Shown here piece by piece: positions 26,601 to 33,545 of a stretch of DNA of 64,000 bases. The stretch spans positions 1 to 64,000 of the forward strand of contig JAANDG010000569.1 of assembly GCA_036852015.1 (NCBI GenBank), given 5' to 3'. The notes under the pieces are model-generated. The model made no database searches. It was not told where the DNA came from and saw only the letters and a list, made by a program, of their open reading frames with translations. Within the stretch, counting starts at the first letter, position 1. Every line of letters starts with the position of its first letter. Both the position numbers and the translations under genes were made by a program. Origin of the DNA: Pelodera strongyloides (Eukaryota > Nematoda > Chromadorea > Rhabditida > Rhabditidae).

Positions 26601-29600
26601 AGCATGAATGTACCCATGCTTTATGCAATGTGCATGCAAAGTGCATGCACTGTTGCGTGTCAAACCTGGGCACTGTGCCTGGCACTCGTGCAGCGTCTCG
26701 AAGTTGTTCCGATTTCCGCCCGATCCAAAATAGACGAACTGTTCGCACAGTTTTGTGTTCTTGTTGAAGAAGAAACGCTGGAGCTGTAGGGAGCCGACTC
26801 CCGATTCGGAGTCCTGCTCACAAGGGTCCACTGCAACACACACGATGGCACACTGGGCACATATTCACCGATAGATGGGGAGCCCTCCCCTTGAGCCATC
26901 TCCCTGGGGAAAGCTGGGAGTGCTCCCTAAGCGTCGATGAATATATGTACACGTCAAAGGAATCTCGCACACGTTTGGCACACAAATAAGAAGTGGGCGG
27001 CGACATTATGGCGCAACAGGAAACGAGAAGAACAGAAAACGATTTGGAAAATCAAAATCCATGGGAGGAATTGTGTGCATATGAGGAACATGTGTTGTAT
27101 GTATGGCGCAGTGGATAGGGAGCGCATAAGCTAGGGGGCTGACAATGCTAGGTTGTGTCAGGGGTTCGAGTCCCGTACTCAGCACTTGACCTGCTTCGGC
27201 TGACGATGGCGGCATTGGGGCCAATGAGCTGCACAACTGTTCACACTGATCCCGCGATTCGAACACATTTCCGAATCCGCCCTGTCCGCGATATAAAAAT
27301 TCTTTGCAGCGATTTTCGCCAATCTCGTAGTAGTAGCGAGGCACAGCCTGCTCTCCGTTACCGTAGCTAAACGGCTGGACGCAACACGTGCACGCGGCAC
27401 GCGGTTGCGGTGCTACGGTAGCATAGGAAGTGGGCATAGGAAGTGGGCATCCGCAGCTGGTGCTCACTTCTACCGTAATCTCAGTGATCTGACTATATGA
27501 CGGTTTCCATTGGATAGAGGGAGGCGCCCACGTCGCACCGCCTACTAGAAACAGAAGTATTGATTGATTAGACAGATGACGTCATTTTCAAACACTTGGC
27601 AGGTAGCCAAATTTATTCTTAAAATAATCAATACATTCTTTTTCAGTCACAGAAGTCAGCAAAGTGTTTGAAACATGCCGCCATAGAAGCTATTACAGAC
27701 ACAGAGAAAAGACAAAAACCCGAAAAAATCGCATTATTTGTAGAAGTTCAACCGATTAAAAAAAGAGTCAGGTAAATTCCGTTAGAATTCGAAAACATTA
27801 TTAAAACTCCCACAACACACCACCCGAAATAGAAATCTGAAAAAAATTTTGAAGGATATTATTACAAATCTGAGAATTCAAATGGAAATATACTGTATGT
27901 ATACCGTAATATACTGTAATGTGTACCATATATGGTAATCACCTTTGCGGTCGAATATTTTTCTCATAGATTAGACGCATATTATTAATATTATATGGGT
28001 AGAATAACAAAAAATAAGAACATTTGAGTACAGAGTAAATTACGAGGCCGATGATTTTGCTAATTATTTTACAAAAGTCACCTGAGGCCATATTCACCGC
28101 TCAATTCCCCATGGTTAATTTCCCGTCTATTTCTCTGCGTGTCTCACATTACAATGCTATTTTCACTCAACAGGGAATATTTCCCCGAGGGAATCGTAGT
28201 GGTGAATATGGCTTTCGGACTAAAAGCGCCACGGGGACAATTCAATACTAAAGTACTCATCGTAGTATAGAACAAATGATAAAACTAGCTAAAAATTCAA
28301 AGGTACTCGCCTGTACTAACTATAAGAAACGTACCTTCGCAGACTTGTTGGCAACTTTGGAAAGTTTGGAAATTGTTTCCGTTTCCGCAACATCCGGACC
28401 AGTAGAAGAGCTCACAACGCTGGCGGGCTGGGTTATAGTACCTGGAAGAAAATTTGGATAATTAGATAAGGTAATTAAGCGATTGAATCGCAAATCGATA
28501 AAAAGGGCATGTTATGAAACACTCGCTAATACGCAAACACAAAGTGGTATTGAGAAGAAACGTTAAAGGGAGAGGCCCATGAGAAAAAAGCATTCCTCAA
28601 TTTACTTGCACAGAATGTCCTTAATTTTAGAAATATTACTGTAAAAACCGCATTTCTTTGCACCGAGAACTCACAGAGTTATTCCCCGGCAAAAAGTTCG
28701 GCCAGGTACCGTAGTCAGGAACAATTTTTGCGCTTTTAGGGTGCGTTACAATATTGGAAACGCTTTTTTATAATGGTAGGAATGTCTCCCTTTAAGTAAG
28801 CATAATAGCTAACTAACCGAAAAGCCATATGCAAAAACAAGTGACTCGCACAGATGCTTAGGGGATGTGTTGGAATGCTTCTAACAGGAATCCACCTTTT
28901 TTTTGTTTAAAACAAAAATATGTTATATGTATATGTTTTCTTGAAATAGAGGATGAAGAAAATTTACCATCTGGGTATCCTGTACGGCCCAGTTCCAATT
29001 TGTTGAGGGAGTGAACATGTGGATCCCGAAGAAACTGATGATGCTGCACGAGCTGAATTGAGCAATTCCCAATTTTGTTTTCAAGTGATACAACACGTGG
29101 TTTTTGAACCGCTCTCCGGACAAGTGCATTTCCAAGTATCAAATGCCAAGAGTCGTAAAGAAAAAATGGCGCGAATTGTGTATACAACATGGAAATGAAG
29201 TTTTCATGCATTCGAGTTTATTAGAGAAACACGGAAACCCAAAAATAAAAAAACACACCTTGAGCGTACTGTCGGAAATATTTGGGATCAGCAGCGTGAG
29301 TGGCGTTCTGAAGAAAAAAGATACTTTATATAATAAAAATACATTGTGTTATATACTGTACATAAGACATTAGAGCAGTACATTATACAAGTGCCGCTAT
29401 ATATGGTCATATGGAGCATGACGTACTGGTTACTCATGTGTTATACGAGGCTCAGAAACTTAAAAAAAAAAAACAGACCACACTCATCGGTTAGGTTATT
29501 GTTATTGTACGGAAAATTGAGAACTTTCCATCACAACTTACACATATTTGGCAATACTTTTCAATACAGCACTTATTTACACTTATGCACAAGGGTACTC

Positions 29601-30072
29601 TGTGTGTGCACACTCAGAACTGTGTTGGTTTATGGGGTTTCCAAGTATGCGGGCAAATTTACCGTATTTTACGACTTCGCGAGACGCATGTATTAATTTC
29701 TCATGTCAAATATTCAATTCAGGGAAAATACGGTAAATTTGTCTATACTTGGAAGGGAACGCACAGTTTTTTTTGGCATACATGGAAACCCCATTACTTT
29801 ATCAAGAGCACGCTTTTCAGCACATCAAAATCAAACTCTCTCACATGTAAAAACCGTGATCTTTTGTCACTCTCTTGTCAGAATAAAGTAATGGGGGTGA
29901 TGTATATTTTCTCAGGGAAATAGACGTATGGGCATGGGTATGAGCTTACCTCTGCGGATGCTTGTCCCCAAATAAGGTTCTTCATGGCAGAAATAAAGGC
30001 CACATCTTCTTTCGCAGTTACACAAACCACGATCAACAGTGATAGAAACGCCCAGCGAGTAGGGACTCGCAT
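139..30072 (-). CDS. Secreted multi-Kunitz / lustrin-domain protein (26 exons, 3' end outside window)
   Basis: Role inferred from family: secreted extracellular-matrix or cuticle-associated protein of Kunitz (BPTI-like) and lustrin cysteine-rich domains. Exons, 5' to 3' on the minus strand: 30072-29950, 29307-29259, 29052-28968, 28441-28335, 27541-27191, 26830-26666, 25861-25727, 25273-25213, 23453-23344, 23011-22868, 20649-20592, 20323-20227, 19935-19862, 19572-19488, 19232-19127, 18766-18667, 18371-18301, 18011-17918, 17621-17555, 17245-17147, 16752-16665, 2018-1963, 1617-1500, 966-911, 676-595, 196-139. Every junction has GT/AG and compatible phase, giving 2,639 coding nt (879 codons plus 2 nt). 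The start ATG at 30072 lies 4 nt after a TTTTGTACAG acceptor and opens a signal peptide (MRVPTRWAFLSLLIVVCVTA). The intron 2019-16664 encloses three plus-strand genes. The join across it rests on matching phase (1/1) and on the Kunitz-lustrin alternation continuing; a cDNA has not been seen. Alternative: two separate genes. Confidence 0.8.
1017..1269. repeat. MITE-like inverted repeat, GGGCGCATCCGAGATGGACA family
   Basis: ATGGGCGCATCCGAGATGGACATTTTCCGG at the left is matched in reverse complement by CCGGAAATGTCCATCTCGAATGCGCCCTAT at the right. Lies in an intron of the Kunitz gene. A related diverged copy is at 52978-53065 in a LETM1 intron. Confidence 0.7.
2510..5297 (+). CDS. Prolyl 4-hydroxylase alpha-like protein 1 (7 exons)
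   Basis: 2-oxoglutarate/Fe(II) dioxygenase of the prolyl 4-hydroxylase alpha family; expected to hydroxylate proline in collagen-like chains in the ER. Exons 2510-2575, 2661-2787, 3019-3173, 3456-3614, 3913-4054, 4267-4407, 5209-5297: 292 aa. A short hydrophobic N-terminal segment (MMLVILFLSSWYFIPTI) suggests a signal anchor. The catalytic core is visible: H182-x-D184 (SFHYDYM), distal H252 (SLHGGCPV) and 2OG-binding K262. At about 290 aa it lacks the peptide-binding domain of long alpha subunits, like nematode PHY-3/PHY-4 forms. Paralogue of the two genes downstream; here the exon with ARRANGTW-type sequence is fused to the next one (3456-3614) and the central exons are the most diverged. 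The start is the least certain part: no acceptor lies close to the ATG, although a TTTTGCAG ends at 2443. It lies inside an intron of the antiparallel Kunitz gene. Confidence 0.85.
4421..4838. repeat. 418-bp near-complete palindrome, TTAA-bounded (AAAGGG family)
   Basis: Starts TTAAAGGGTCAGGCCCATTT and ends with the reverse complement ...AAATGGGCCTAACCCTTTAA. The arms keep pairing to the centre (AACTATTTATCGCAGTTG against CAACTGCGATAAATAGTT). Lies in the last intron of prolyl hydroxylase 1. Confidence 0.85.
4835..5018. repeat. AAAGCG-family MITE abutting the preceding palindrome
   Basis: TTTAAAGCGGTAAAACATCCGG on the left and CCGGTCATTATTTCGCTTTA on the right. Shares the TTAA at 4835-4838 with the 4421-4838 element. 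Confidence 0.7.
5298..7052. other. Intergenic, prolyl hydroxylase 1 to Penelope-like element
   Basis: No coding exon seen. AT-rich. Two direct repeats: CCTGCAAGACTGCAAACCTC (6236-6255, again 6297-6316) and CAGCTTTTGCCACTATTTTA (6258-6277, again 6559-6578). Confidence 0.5.
7053..7106 (-). ncRNA. Candidate hammerhead ribozyme core
   Basis: Read on the minus strand: CTGACGA, then GACCCG, 31 nt, CGGGTC, then GAAA. This is the hammerhead order CUGANGA - stem II (6 perfect pairs) - GAAA. Penelope-like elements are known to carry minimal hammerheads in their terminal repeats, and this one is on the RT strand about 250 nt past the stop. Weak points: stem I is not evident, stem III could only be very short (AC/GU with a GAGGU loop), and CATCTCGT near 7077 could pair with ACGAGGTG near 7050 instead. 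Confidence 0.35.
7357..8370 (-). CDS. Reverse transcriptase of a Penelope-like element, 5'-truncated
   Basis: 337 codons without a stop. Reverse-transcriptase motifs: DFSSLFTNLPH (motif A, catalytic Asp about residue 50), TKGVPQGGNASPMLADLTL (motif B, about 129-147), NRYMDD (motif C, Asp pair 174-175), then AAFLDLHF. The PQGGNASPMLADL and LFTNLPH signatures match the Penelope-like/telomerase-related RT class, not LINE or LTR elements. The frame stays open about 15 codons upstream of 8370 (RKPENFIRI) to near a hairpin at 8398-8474, and no ATG is seen, so the 5' part is missing. No GIY-YIG endonuclease follows the RT. Probably a dead copy, although the RT itself has no stop or frameshift. Confidence 0.8.
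   Translation of the reverse strand: MKHFKTHFKNYCNAAVNWNSKAISQFSIDNSMGISCNNAINKFGKVKVMDFSSLFTNLPHDCVVSNIFELIDICFNNSSKPFLTLGYKSCYYSDKFSNMSYSKDQIKSMVLYIVKNSFLVFQESIFHQTKGVPQGGNASPMLADLTLTMLEHKFLKQSQNRQLSYKMLVNRYMDDLIIFYNEEHIIHDVISIYPDSLTLETANLNNTEAAFLDLHFKYIEGKWKVNLYNKTDDYSFTVNRFPHFLSNICNNIKINCIFGEIIRINRCTSEITYFKEKVRELYDRLLHNSYPSSVILSTIRKGLIRYPIIAHKYSTTPKVLCNWLGNSAVASRDTPRP
8398..8474. repeat. 15-bp perfect inverted repeat at the 5' edge of the Penelope-like RT
   Basis: TAGGTGTTTTTGCCT (8398-8412) and AGGCAAAAACACCTA (8460-8474) flank a 47-nt AT-rich loop. Homology to RT proteins fades just at the left arm, so this may be the truncation point, a small hairpin element, or element terminal structure. 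Confidence 0.6.
8475..9203. other. Upstream region of prolyl hydroxylase 2
   Basis: AT-rich, no gene or recognised repeat seen. Should contain the promoter and pre-mRNA leader of copy 2. Confidence 0.4.
9204..9210 (+). promoter_or_regulatory. Probable trans-splice acceptor, prolyl hydroxylase 2
   Basis: TTTTCAG 10 nt before the chosen ATG (9221), after an AT-rich stretch. Matches the nematode spliced-leader acceptor consensus and decides the start. Confidence 0.6.
9221..11943 (+). CDS. Prolyl 4-hydroxylase alpha-like protein 2 (8 exons)
   Basis: Exons 9221-9377, 9641-9795, 10063-10143, 10282-10362, 10720-10870, 11294-11382, 11482-11594, 11862-11943: 302 aa with all phases matching. The start ATG (MWFILLFAALCIALIDKADP, signal peptide or anchor) lies 10 nt after ATTTTCAG, as for a trans-spliced gene; an in-frame ATG at 9167 lies before that acceptor and is less likely. 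Conserved blocks: RRANGTWF, AEMWHALSYQPGGHYAPHYD with iron ligands H171 and D173, GDVIFWFN, then DSLHGACPIYGGRK with H244 and 2OG-binding K254. All catalytic residues are present, so an active ER prolyl 4-hydroxylase is likely; the substrate is unknown. Middle member of the tandem trio, separated from copy 1 by a Penelope-like insertion. Its intron 10363-10719 holds an AAAGCG-type MITE. Confidence 0.92.
10405..10578. repeat. AAAGCG-family MITE (prolyl hydroxylase 2 intron 4)
   Basis: ATACCGGCCGGTTATTGAAA on the left and TTTCAAAAACCGGCCAGTAT on the right, with inner ATTTATGC/GCATA pieces as in the other copies. Confidence 0.7.
11944..12924. other. Intergenic, prolyl hydroxylase 2 to 3
   Basis: No exon seen. 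Contains a hairpin repeat at 12284-12386; the rest is AT-rich. Confidence 0.5.
12284..12386. repeat. Hairpin repeat, GTGGTGAATATG family, copy 1
   Basis: GAGGTCATGTTCACCAC on the left and GTGGTGAATATGACCTC on the right, with CTGCGTGTCTCACATTA inside. Confidence 0.75.
12925..12934 (+). promoter_or_regulatory. Probable trans-splice acceptor, prolyl hydroxylase 3
   Basis: ATTTTTTCAG ends 3 nt before ATG 12938. An in-frame ATG at 12896 would fall in the removed leader, so 12938 is preferred. Confidence 0.6.
12938..16203 (+). CDS. Prolyl 4-hydroxylase alpha-like protein 3, type II membrane form (8 exons)
   Basis: Exons 12938-13244, 13939-14093, 14476-14554, 14768-14838, 15049-15190, 15447-15535, 15809-15921, 16143-16203: 338 aa. 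The ATG follows a TTTTTTCAG acceptor by 3 nt. The N-terminus differs from copies 1 and 2: about 49 polar Thr/Lys/Glu-rich residues, then one membrane segment (SFWIIIFIVSSLSLVFYYS, residues 49-67), predicting a cytosolic tail with a luminal catalytic domain. Catalytic residues: H217, D219 (APHCDAEKG), H287 (ETLHGGCPV), K297. The acceptors of exons 4 and 6 are chosen by phase (AAAGTAG|TC and GTTCAG|GC); upstream AGs would give stops. Intron 1 contains a TTAA-bounded element (13296-13690) and intron 6 a GC-rich palindrome (15571-15729). Confidence 0.9.
13296..13690. repeat. TTAA-bounded element (AAAGGG family), prolyl hydroxylase 3 intron 1
   Basis: TTAAAGGGAATGTCAAG at the left end and CTTGACATGCCCTTTAA at the right end. 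Confidence 0.65.
15571..15729. repeat. GC-rich palindromic element, prolyl hydroxylase 3 intron 6
   Basis: CTCAGGCGCGCAGCGCGGAA at the left is matched by TTCCGCGCTGCGCGCCTGAG at the right, followed inward by CGCGTCCGC/GCGGACGCG. Confidence 0.75.
16204..16664. other. 3' flank of prolyl hydroxylase 3
   Basis: No coding signal. AT-rich, with one end of an AAAGCGG-type repeat near 16618-16628. It is also the distal edge of the Kunitz-gene intron, whose donor is at 16664. Confidence 0.5.
17728..17900. repeat. AAAGCG-family MITE in a Kunitz-gene intron
   Basis: TTTAAAGCGAAATCTCGGCC on the left and GGCTGGTATTTCGCTTTAA on the right, between exons 18011-17918 and 17621-17555. Confidence 0.8.
19351..19470 (+). 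repeat. GA-rich microsatellite
   Basis: Interrupted (GA)n in the Kunitz-gene intron between exons 19572-19488 and 19232-19127, running almost to the donor. Confidence 0.9.
21716..21886. repeat. Near-perfect palindromic MITE with TTAA ends
   Basis: TTAAAGCGAAATGCTAGCCC ... and GAGGCTAGCATTTCGCTTTAA. Long arms (AAATTTGCATATGATAAG, CCTATGCTAATTTTGTACGAT) pair across a very short centre. It shares only the first nine bases with the CCGGCCGG copies, so it is a distinct subfamily. Confidence 0.85.
23610..23664. repeat. (TG)n microsatellite
   Basis: Uninterrupted TG dinucleotides directly abutting the TTAA end of the next element. Confidence 0.95.
23665..24513. repeat. 849-bp TTAA-bounded element with double palindromic structure
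   Basis: Ends TTAAAGGGATAGGTTCATCT and AGATGAACCTATCCCTTTAA, with terminal arms of about 70 bp. A second inverted pair lies inside (about 24130-24240 against 24300-24410, including AGATTTTGGCTTCCGATCAC). Lies in a Kunitz-gene intron. Confidence 0.8.
24792..24843 (+). repeat. Two adjacent perfect short hairpins
   Basis: GAAGAGCCC-TAC-GGGCTCTTC (24792-24812, 9 bp) and AATCGGCC-TTC-GGCCGATT (24825-24843, 8 bp), separated by 12 nt. They lie about 160 bp before a tRNA-like sequence in a Kunitz-gene intron. Confidence 0.8.
25002..25084 (+). tRNA. tRNA-like sequence (His GTG-like anticodon), probably a pseudogene or SINE head
   Basis: Has TAGCTCAACAGGTAGAGC (D arm, A box), loop CTGTGAA with GTG at the anticodon position, and B box GGTTCGAATCC with a paired T stem. 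The anticodon stem has a mismatch, the variable region is long, and the acceptor arms pair poorly, so a working tRNA is unlikely. Confidence 0.4.
26495..26665 (-). promoter_or_regulatory. Cluster of (U)GCAUG motifs downstream of the Kunitz-3 exon
   Basis: Within 170 nt after the donor of exon 26830-26666, the minus-strand RNA has three UGCAUG and about four further GCAUG (plus-strand CATGC near 26497, 26528, 26543, 26569, 26614, 26632, 26643). UGCAUG is the binding site of RBFOX-family splicing factors (FOX-1/ASD-1 in nematodes), which from a downstream intron usually promote exon inclusion. The exon is 165 nt and starts and ends in phase 1, so it could be skipped cleanly. Confidence 0.5.
27104..27184 (+). 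tRNA. Degenerate tRNA-like sequence next to the Kunitz-2 exon
   Basis: A box TGGCGCAGTGG and B box GGTTCGAGTCC, followed by CCCGTACTCAGCA. The acceptor stem does not pair. It ends exactly where the six donor bases (27185-27190) of exon 27541-27191 begin. Confidence 0.35.
28083..28222. repeat. Hairpin repeat, GTGGTGAATATG family, copy 2
   Basis: Same inner CTGCGTGTCTCACATTA and GGGAATATTTCCCCGAGGGA as 12284-12386, with GAGGCCATATTCACCGC/GTGGTGAATATGGC ends. Lies in a Kunitz-gene intron. Confidence 0.75.
28563..28795. repeat. TTAA-bounded element (AAAGGG family), ends only
   Basis: TTAAAGGGAGAGGCC on the left and TGTCTCCCTTTAA on the right; the interior is not obviously palindromic. Confidence 0.45.
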
Positions 30073-30076
30073 TTCC

Positions 30077-30086
30077 CTGTACAAAA
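30077..30086 (-). promoter_or_regulatory. Probable splice or trans-splice acceptor, Kunitz/lustrin gene
   Basis: TTTTGTACAG on the minus strand, 4 nt before ATG 30072. It removes an upstream in-frame ATG at 30084 and fixes the signal-peptide start. Confidence 0.5.
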
Positions 30087-30303
30087 CGAAGTATATAAAA
30101 AGTTGTCTGTTTTAAATGAAATACGATCAATAATGTAAATCAGCGAAGAAAAACCATAGCATAGTAAATGAAAACATAACGCGCAGAATAGGTAAAAGTG
30201 AAACTCGACTTAGAAAAAAAATCGATATCTTATAGTTAAAAGCCGAAAACTTAGAGTTGACACCGATATATTCTAGTCATGGGGGGAGACCAAACCAAAA
30301 AAT

Positions 30304-30352
30304 CCAGAGAGAGAGAGAAGAGAGAGAGAGGGGGAGGGAGAGAGAGAGAGAA
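30304..30352 (+). repeat. GA microsatellite
   Basis: (GA)n with short G runs. Confidence 0.9.
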
Positions 30353-31577
30353 GTCCCAAAAAAAGGCGAAAAGATGGGGATTATCCTTCTGTAACGGGAG
30401 CAAATGACCCGCGAAACTGACCCAATCGAGTGAAGACGATTAGAAGACAATGAAATTGATCCTGAGAAGAAAAGTAAAAAAAAAACTAGAAAGAAACTTG
30501 GACGAAGTGATCAATGAACAAAAATAAGGGCATAAGGGACACGAAAAATGATATCTCATTGAAATATTAATATCATGCACATACAGGCTGTTTTTTTTAA
30601 CTGAACTTTTTCATCCCGGAATTTTCTCGATGTCCATGCTTTTTCTATGAGTTATGAGATTCCGAGCTGGAAATGTTCAGTTAAAATACCGACTATCTAG
30701 TGGTAACGGGGCCAATCAAAGGAATATTGGCAAAGGTAATTTTCTGTGACCAAGAAACTACTAAAACGTTGTGAAAAAAATTAAATAATGAACAAGCACA
30801 TCAAATAAATATATGATTTCACAAAATTGAGGTAGATCTTACAGTAATGAGCCGCAAAATTATGGCAAGACAATGTTGAAAACGGAACTGGTTGAAAGCG
30901 GGAGCTTTGATTGGAAATATTATAAATCATGAAAATATTACAATATTATGCGAATTGTTATTCTAAGACTGAACATGAAAACCGAAAACCCACAGTTTAG
31001 GCAAGTTTCATATAGATATTTTTCCGCTTCTTGATGGGAAATAAAGAATTTCCAATTGTGATTTTACAAAAAATTGATTACGTGATCTTTGTTGGAAGAC
31101 AAGATTCTTTCGTAAACGAAGGCAAAGTAATCATCAGAAGAGACGCAGAGGCGGAACCGGTTGCGGAGTATGGTAGCGGACGGAAAGAACGCAGGGGAAG
31201 ATAGAGTGCAGATGGTAAGAAATCTTCGGATAGGAAAAGAACACAGGGACGAGTTAGAGTGCAGAAATCTTATTGTTAGAATACGATATGGCAGCAAAGA
31301 GCACAGAGATAAAAATAATAAAAGTCTTGAGAAAAGTGCAGAGAGCAGAGGGTGCGGACGCGGAAACCGAAGGGCAGAGACGGAGATAATCGGATTAAAA
31401 GAACACTGCATGAGGATAGATGACAGACACTAAACTGGACTGATCTTGAGTGATGGGAAGCGCATGCGGAATAAAAGAATGTAGAGAAGTGATAGACGAC
31501 AAAGGAATTTCTTACAGTATCTTAGGATACAGTAAATGCGAAACACAGAACGATAAACCATCAATGACGTTTATTTT

Positions 31578-31733
31578 CATGATGGAGTTTGCAAGTATCC
31601 CAAAAATTCGGTGTGATTCTGTCAATACTACCGTATTTCTGCACGAAACCTGCATATATACTGTGAAAAAATGAAAACAATATTCTCGTGTAGTTCCAAG
31701 ATACGGTAAGTTTTCACCATACTTGGAAACCCC
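31578..31733. repeat. GTTTCCAAGTATCCC hairpin element
   Basis: GAGTTTGCAAGTATCCCAAA ... and CATACTTGGAAACCCCAT. Related copies at 29624-29796, 32021-32165, 40290-40408, 46475-46612 and 58266-58330. Each carries GTATTTCTGCACGAAACTTGC-like or CTACACGAGAATATT pieces. Confidence 0.65.
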
Positions 31734-32466
31734 ATTAGAATTTATCAGACGAATGAATGAAATAAGTAGTCCGGCTTATACCAAGGGCTTGAAACGTAGA
31801 AAAACTTTGCCGGCCTACAAACACAAATGCATCAAACTTATGAACAGATAGATGGTATAATCAGAGCTTCTTCAGCACGCCAACAAACAACTGTCAAATG
31901 CTCCTAAATATAATACGATTTTAGAATAAATCAATTGTCATAACCAATTGCAGGAATTTGTCAATACGCGAAACCTTGCAGCGAGAAAGAACGTTTAGAC
32001 GTATAATCAATCATATTGGGGTTTGCAAATATGCTGAAAATGTATCGTACCGTGAAAATTTAATTTACCGAACTACACGAGAATATTTTTTTTATTTTTT
32101 ATGTTATATATATGAAGGATTATATAGAGAATCACACCGAAGTTTTGGGATACTTGCAAACCCCATAAAGTGATGTAACATGCAAAGTATCTCAGAGCCC
32201 GGAACACAATGAACATGACAGGACAAATAGACAATAGTAAGACATGAGGTAATACGTATAGTATCCTCAAAGCTTGTAAAGAAACATGACTGGATTTGGA
32301 GCATTTGGAACTTTGCAGCTAGAAACAAATGAATGGCAGTCGAACATGGAAGACAATGGAGCCGTTGTGAAACTGTAAGCCGCGAGGCTGGCGCGTCACT
32401 GCACGCGCGGCACGCGGATTGCCGTGAGTGTTAGGGGTTGGTTTAGGACGCGGTCGCGGACGCGCT

Positions 32467-32513
<47 letters not shown>
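32467..32513 (+). repeat. GA microsatellite
   Basis: (GA)n, nearly uninterrupted. Confidence 0.95.
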
Positions 32514-32520
<7 letters not shown>

Positions 32521-33404
32521 CCAAGAAAAAAGCAGCGCCTAAGAATCAGGAACACTCAAGAGAGGCTGACCGGCGTAGACGAAAACGATTACCACGCTGA
32601 ATGTCTGGGCACGCGTGGGACGGACTACGGATGACGTCATCAGTAGAAAAAGAAAGATGGAGAATGAGTAATGAACAAGAACATGGTAATAGTAGGTGAT
32701 TACAGGAACCAGGTTGGGATTACCCATGGACCAGCCGGTTTAAGCAGCTGACTGTGAAAGATGCTAGATTCTGAGGCTGAGAAAATGTAAAAAAAAAGAA
32801 GAGTGTGGAAATGAACAAGAACGTGATAATAGTGAGTGATTAGGGGAACTGGTTTGAGATTTTCATGGATCAGTGTCTAAGAAGCTGGTTAAGAAAGTCT
32901 TCTAAGGATATTCACACTCAGCTAACAGGTTGAGGTTGAGATACTGAAATCAACATAAACTCAAGTTCAAAGTAAACGAAAAACAAAATTCTGTTAAAAC
33001 TCTAAAAAAGCATCACACACAAAAATACAGAGTTATTATCTCGAGAGCCTAACGATAAGATACCGTAGCCACGCATTTGTTACCTTTGACAACCATAGCG
33101 AAATCCCCCGCGCGGAGTTCAGTTCTCTTGCGAAGACGGGTCTAACCTCTAACGCTAACCTTAAATTTTGCGAAAACAGGCGCTCCAATAGTCCAACAGA
33201 ATAGATCTCGGGTCTCGTTAAGAACAAATTACTCAACAACTACAAACAGAGTGTTTGTGGGTGTGGTTCTAATTATGTGAGTGATTCACTGCACGAAAAC
33301 ACACAAATAATTTGGTCTCGGGATGATACCAATGCGCTACCGTAGGCCAGGTAGGTTAGATCTGCTTCCGACTAAATTATGAACATACATAGGAAACAGA
33401 GAAA

Positions 33405-33545
33405 AACCCATTTGGTGACCAATTGATGTCCGTGTCTGTGTCGTGACCAAGTTTCCTCGAAAGGCGTCGTCAACCGGTCACCACATGGACACTGTGTTTT
33501 TATGAAAACTATTTGGTGCCCGGCCAGCGGCGGTCTTTCTGTCAC
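33405..33545. repeat. TGGTGACCA-type repeat
   Basis: CCCATTTGGTGACCAATTGA and GGTCACCACATGGAC with ATTTGGTGCCCGGCCAGCG. Similar pieces at 3661-3752, 21530-21650, 25360-25510 and 39445-39525. Confidence 0.5.

Larger units (their letters stand above)
16665..30072 (-). other. Domain map of the 5' exon block: signal peptide, Kunitz 1-7, lustrin 1-5
   Basis: Signal peptide and short linker (30072-29259). Kunitz 1 (29052-28335, core SGCCGNGNNF). Kunitz 2 (27541-27191, one 117-codon exon with an extra Cys-rich leader containing CGCPL and CTCC). Kunitz 3 (26830-26666). Lustrin 1 (25861-25727, NPCAVQ...CHVGNN...CCP). Kunitz 4 (25273-25213 plus 23453-23344). Lustrin 2 (23011-22868). Kunitz 5 (20649-20592 plus 20323-20227). 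Lustrin 3 (19935-19488). Kunitz 6 (19232-19127 plus the first part of 18766-18667). Lustrin 4 (18766-17918). Kunitz 7 (18011-17147). Lustrin 5 (17245-16665). Several Kunitz domains are split at the same place, just after the Arg before the aromatic triplet (phase 2), which points to domain duplication. Most keep only four of the six Kunitz cysteines. Confidence 0.88.

Noticed and set aside
29346..29923. Overlapping plus-strand frames upstream of the Kunitz gene exons
   Set aside because: They follow a GTTTCCAAGTAT hairpin element and have no homology; shadows of a repeat.
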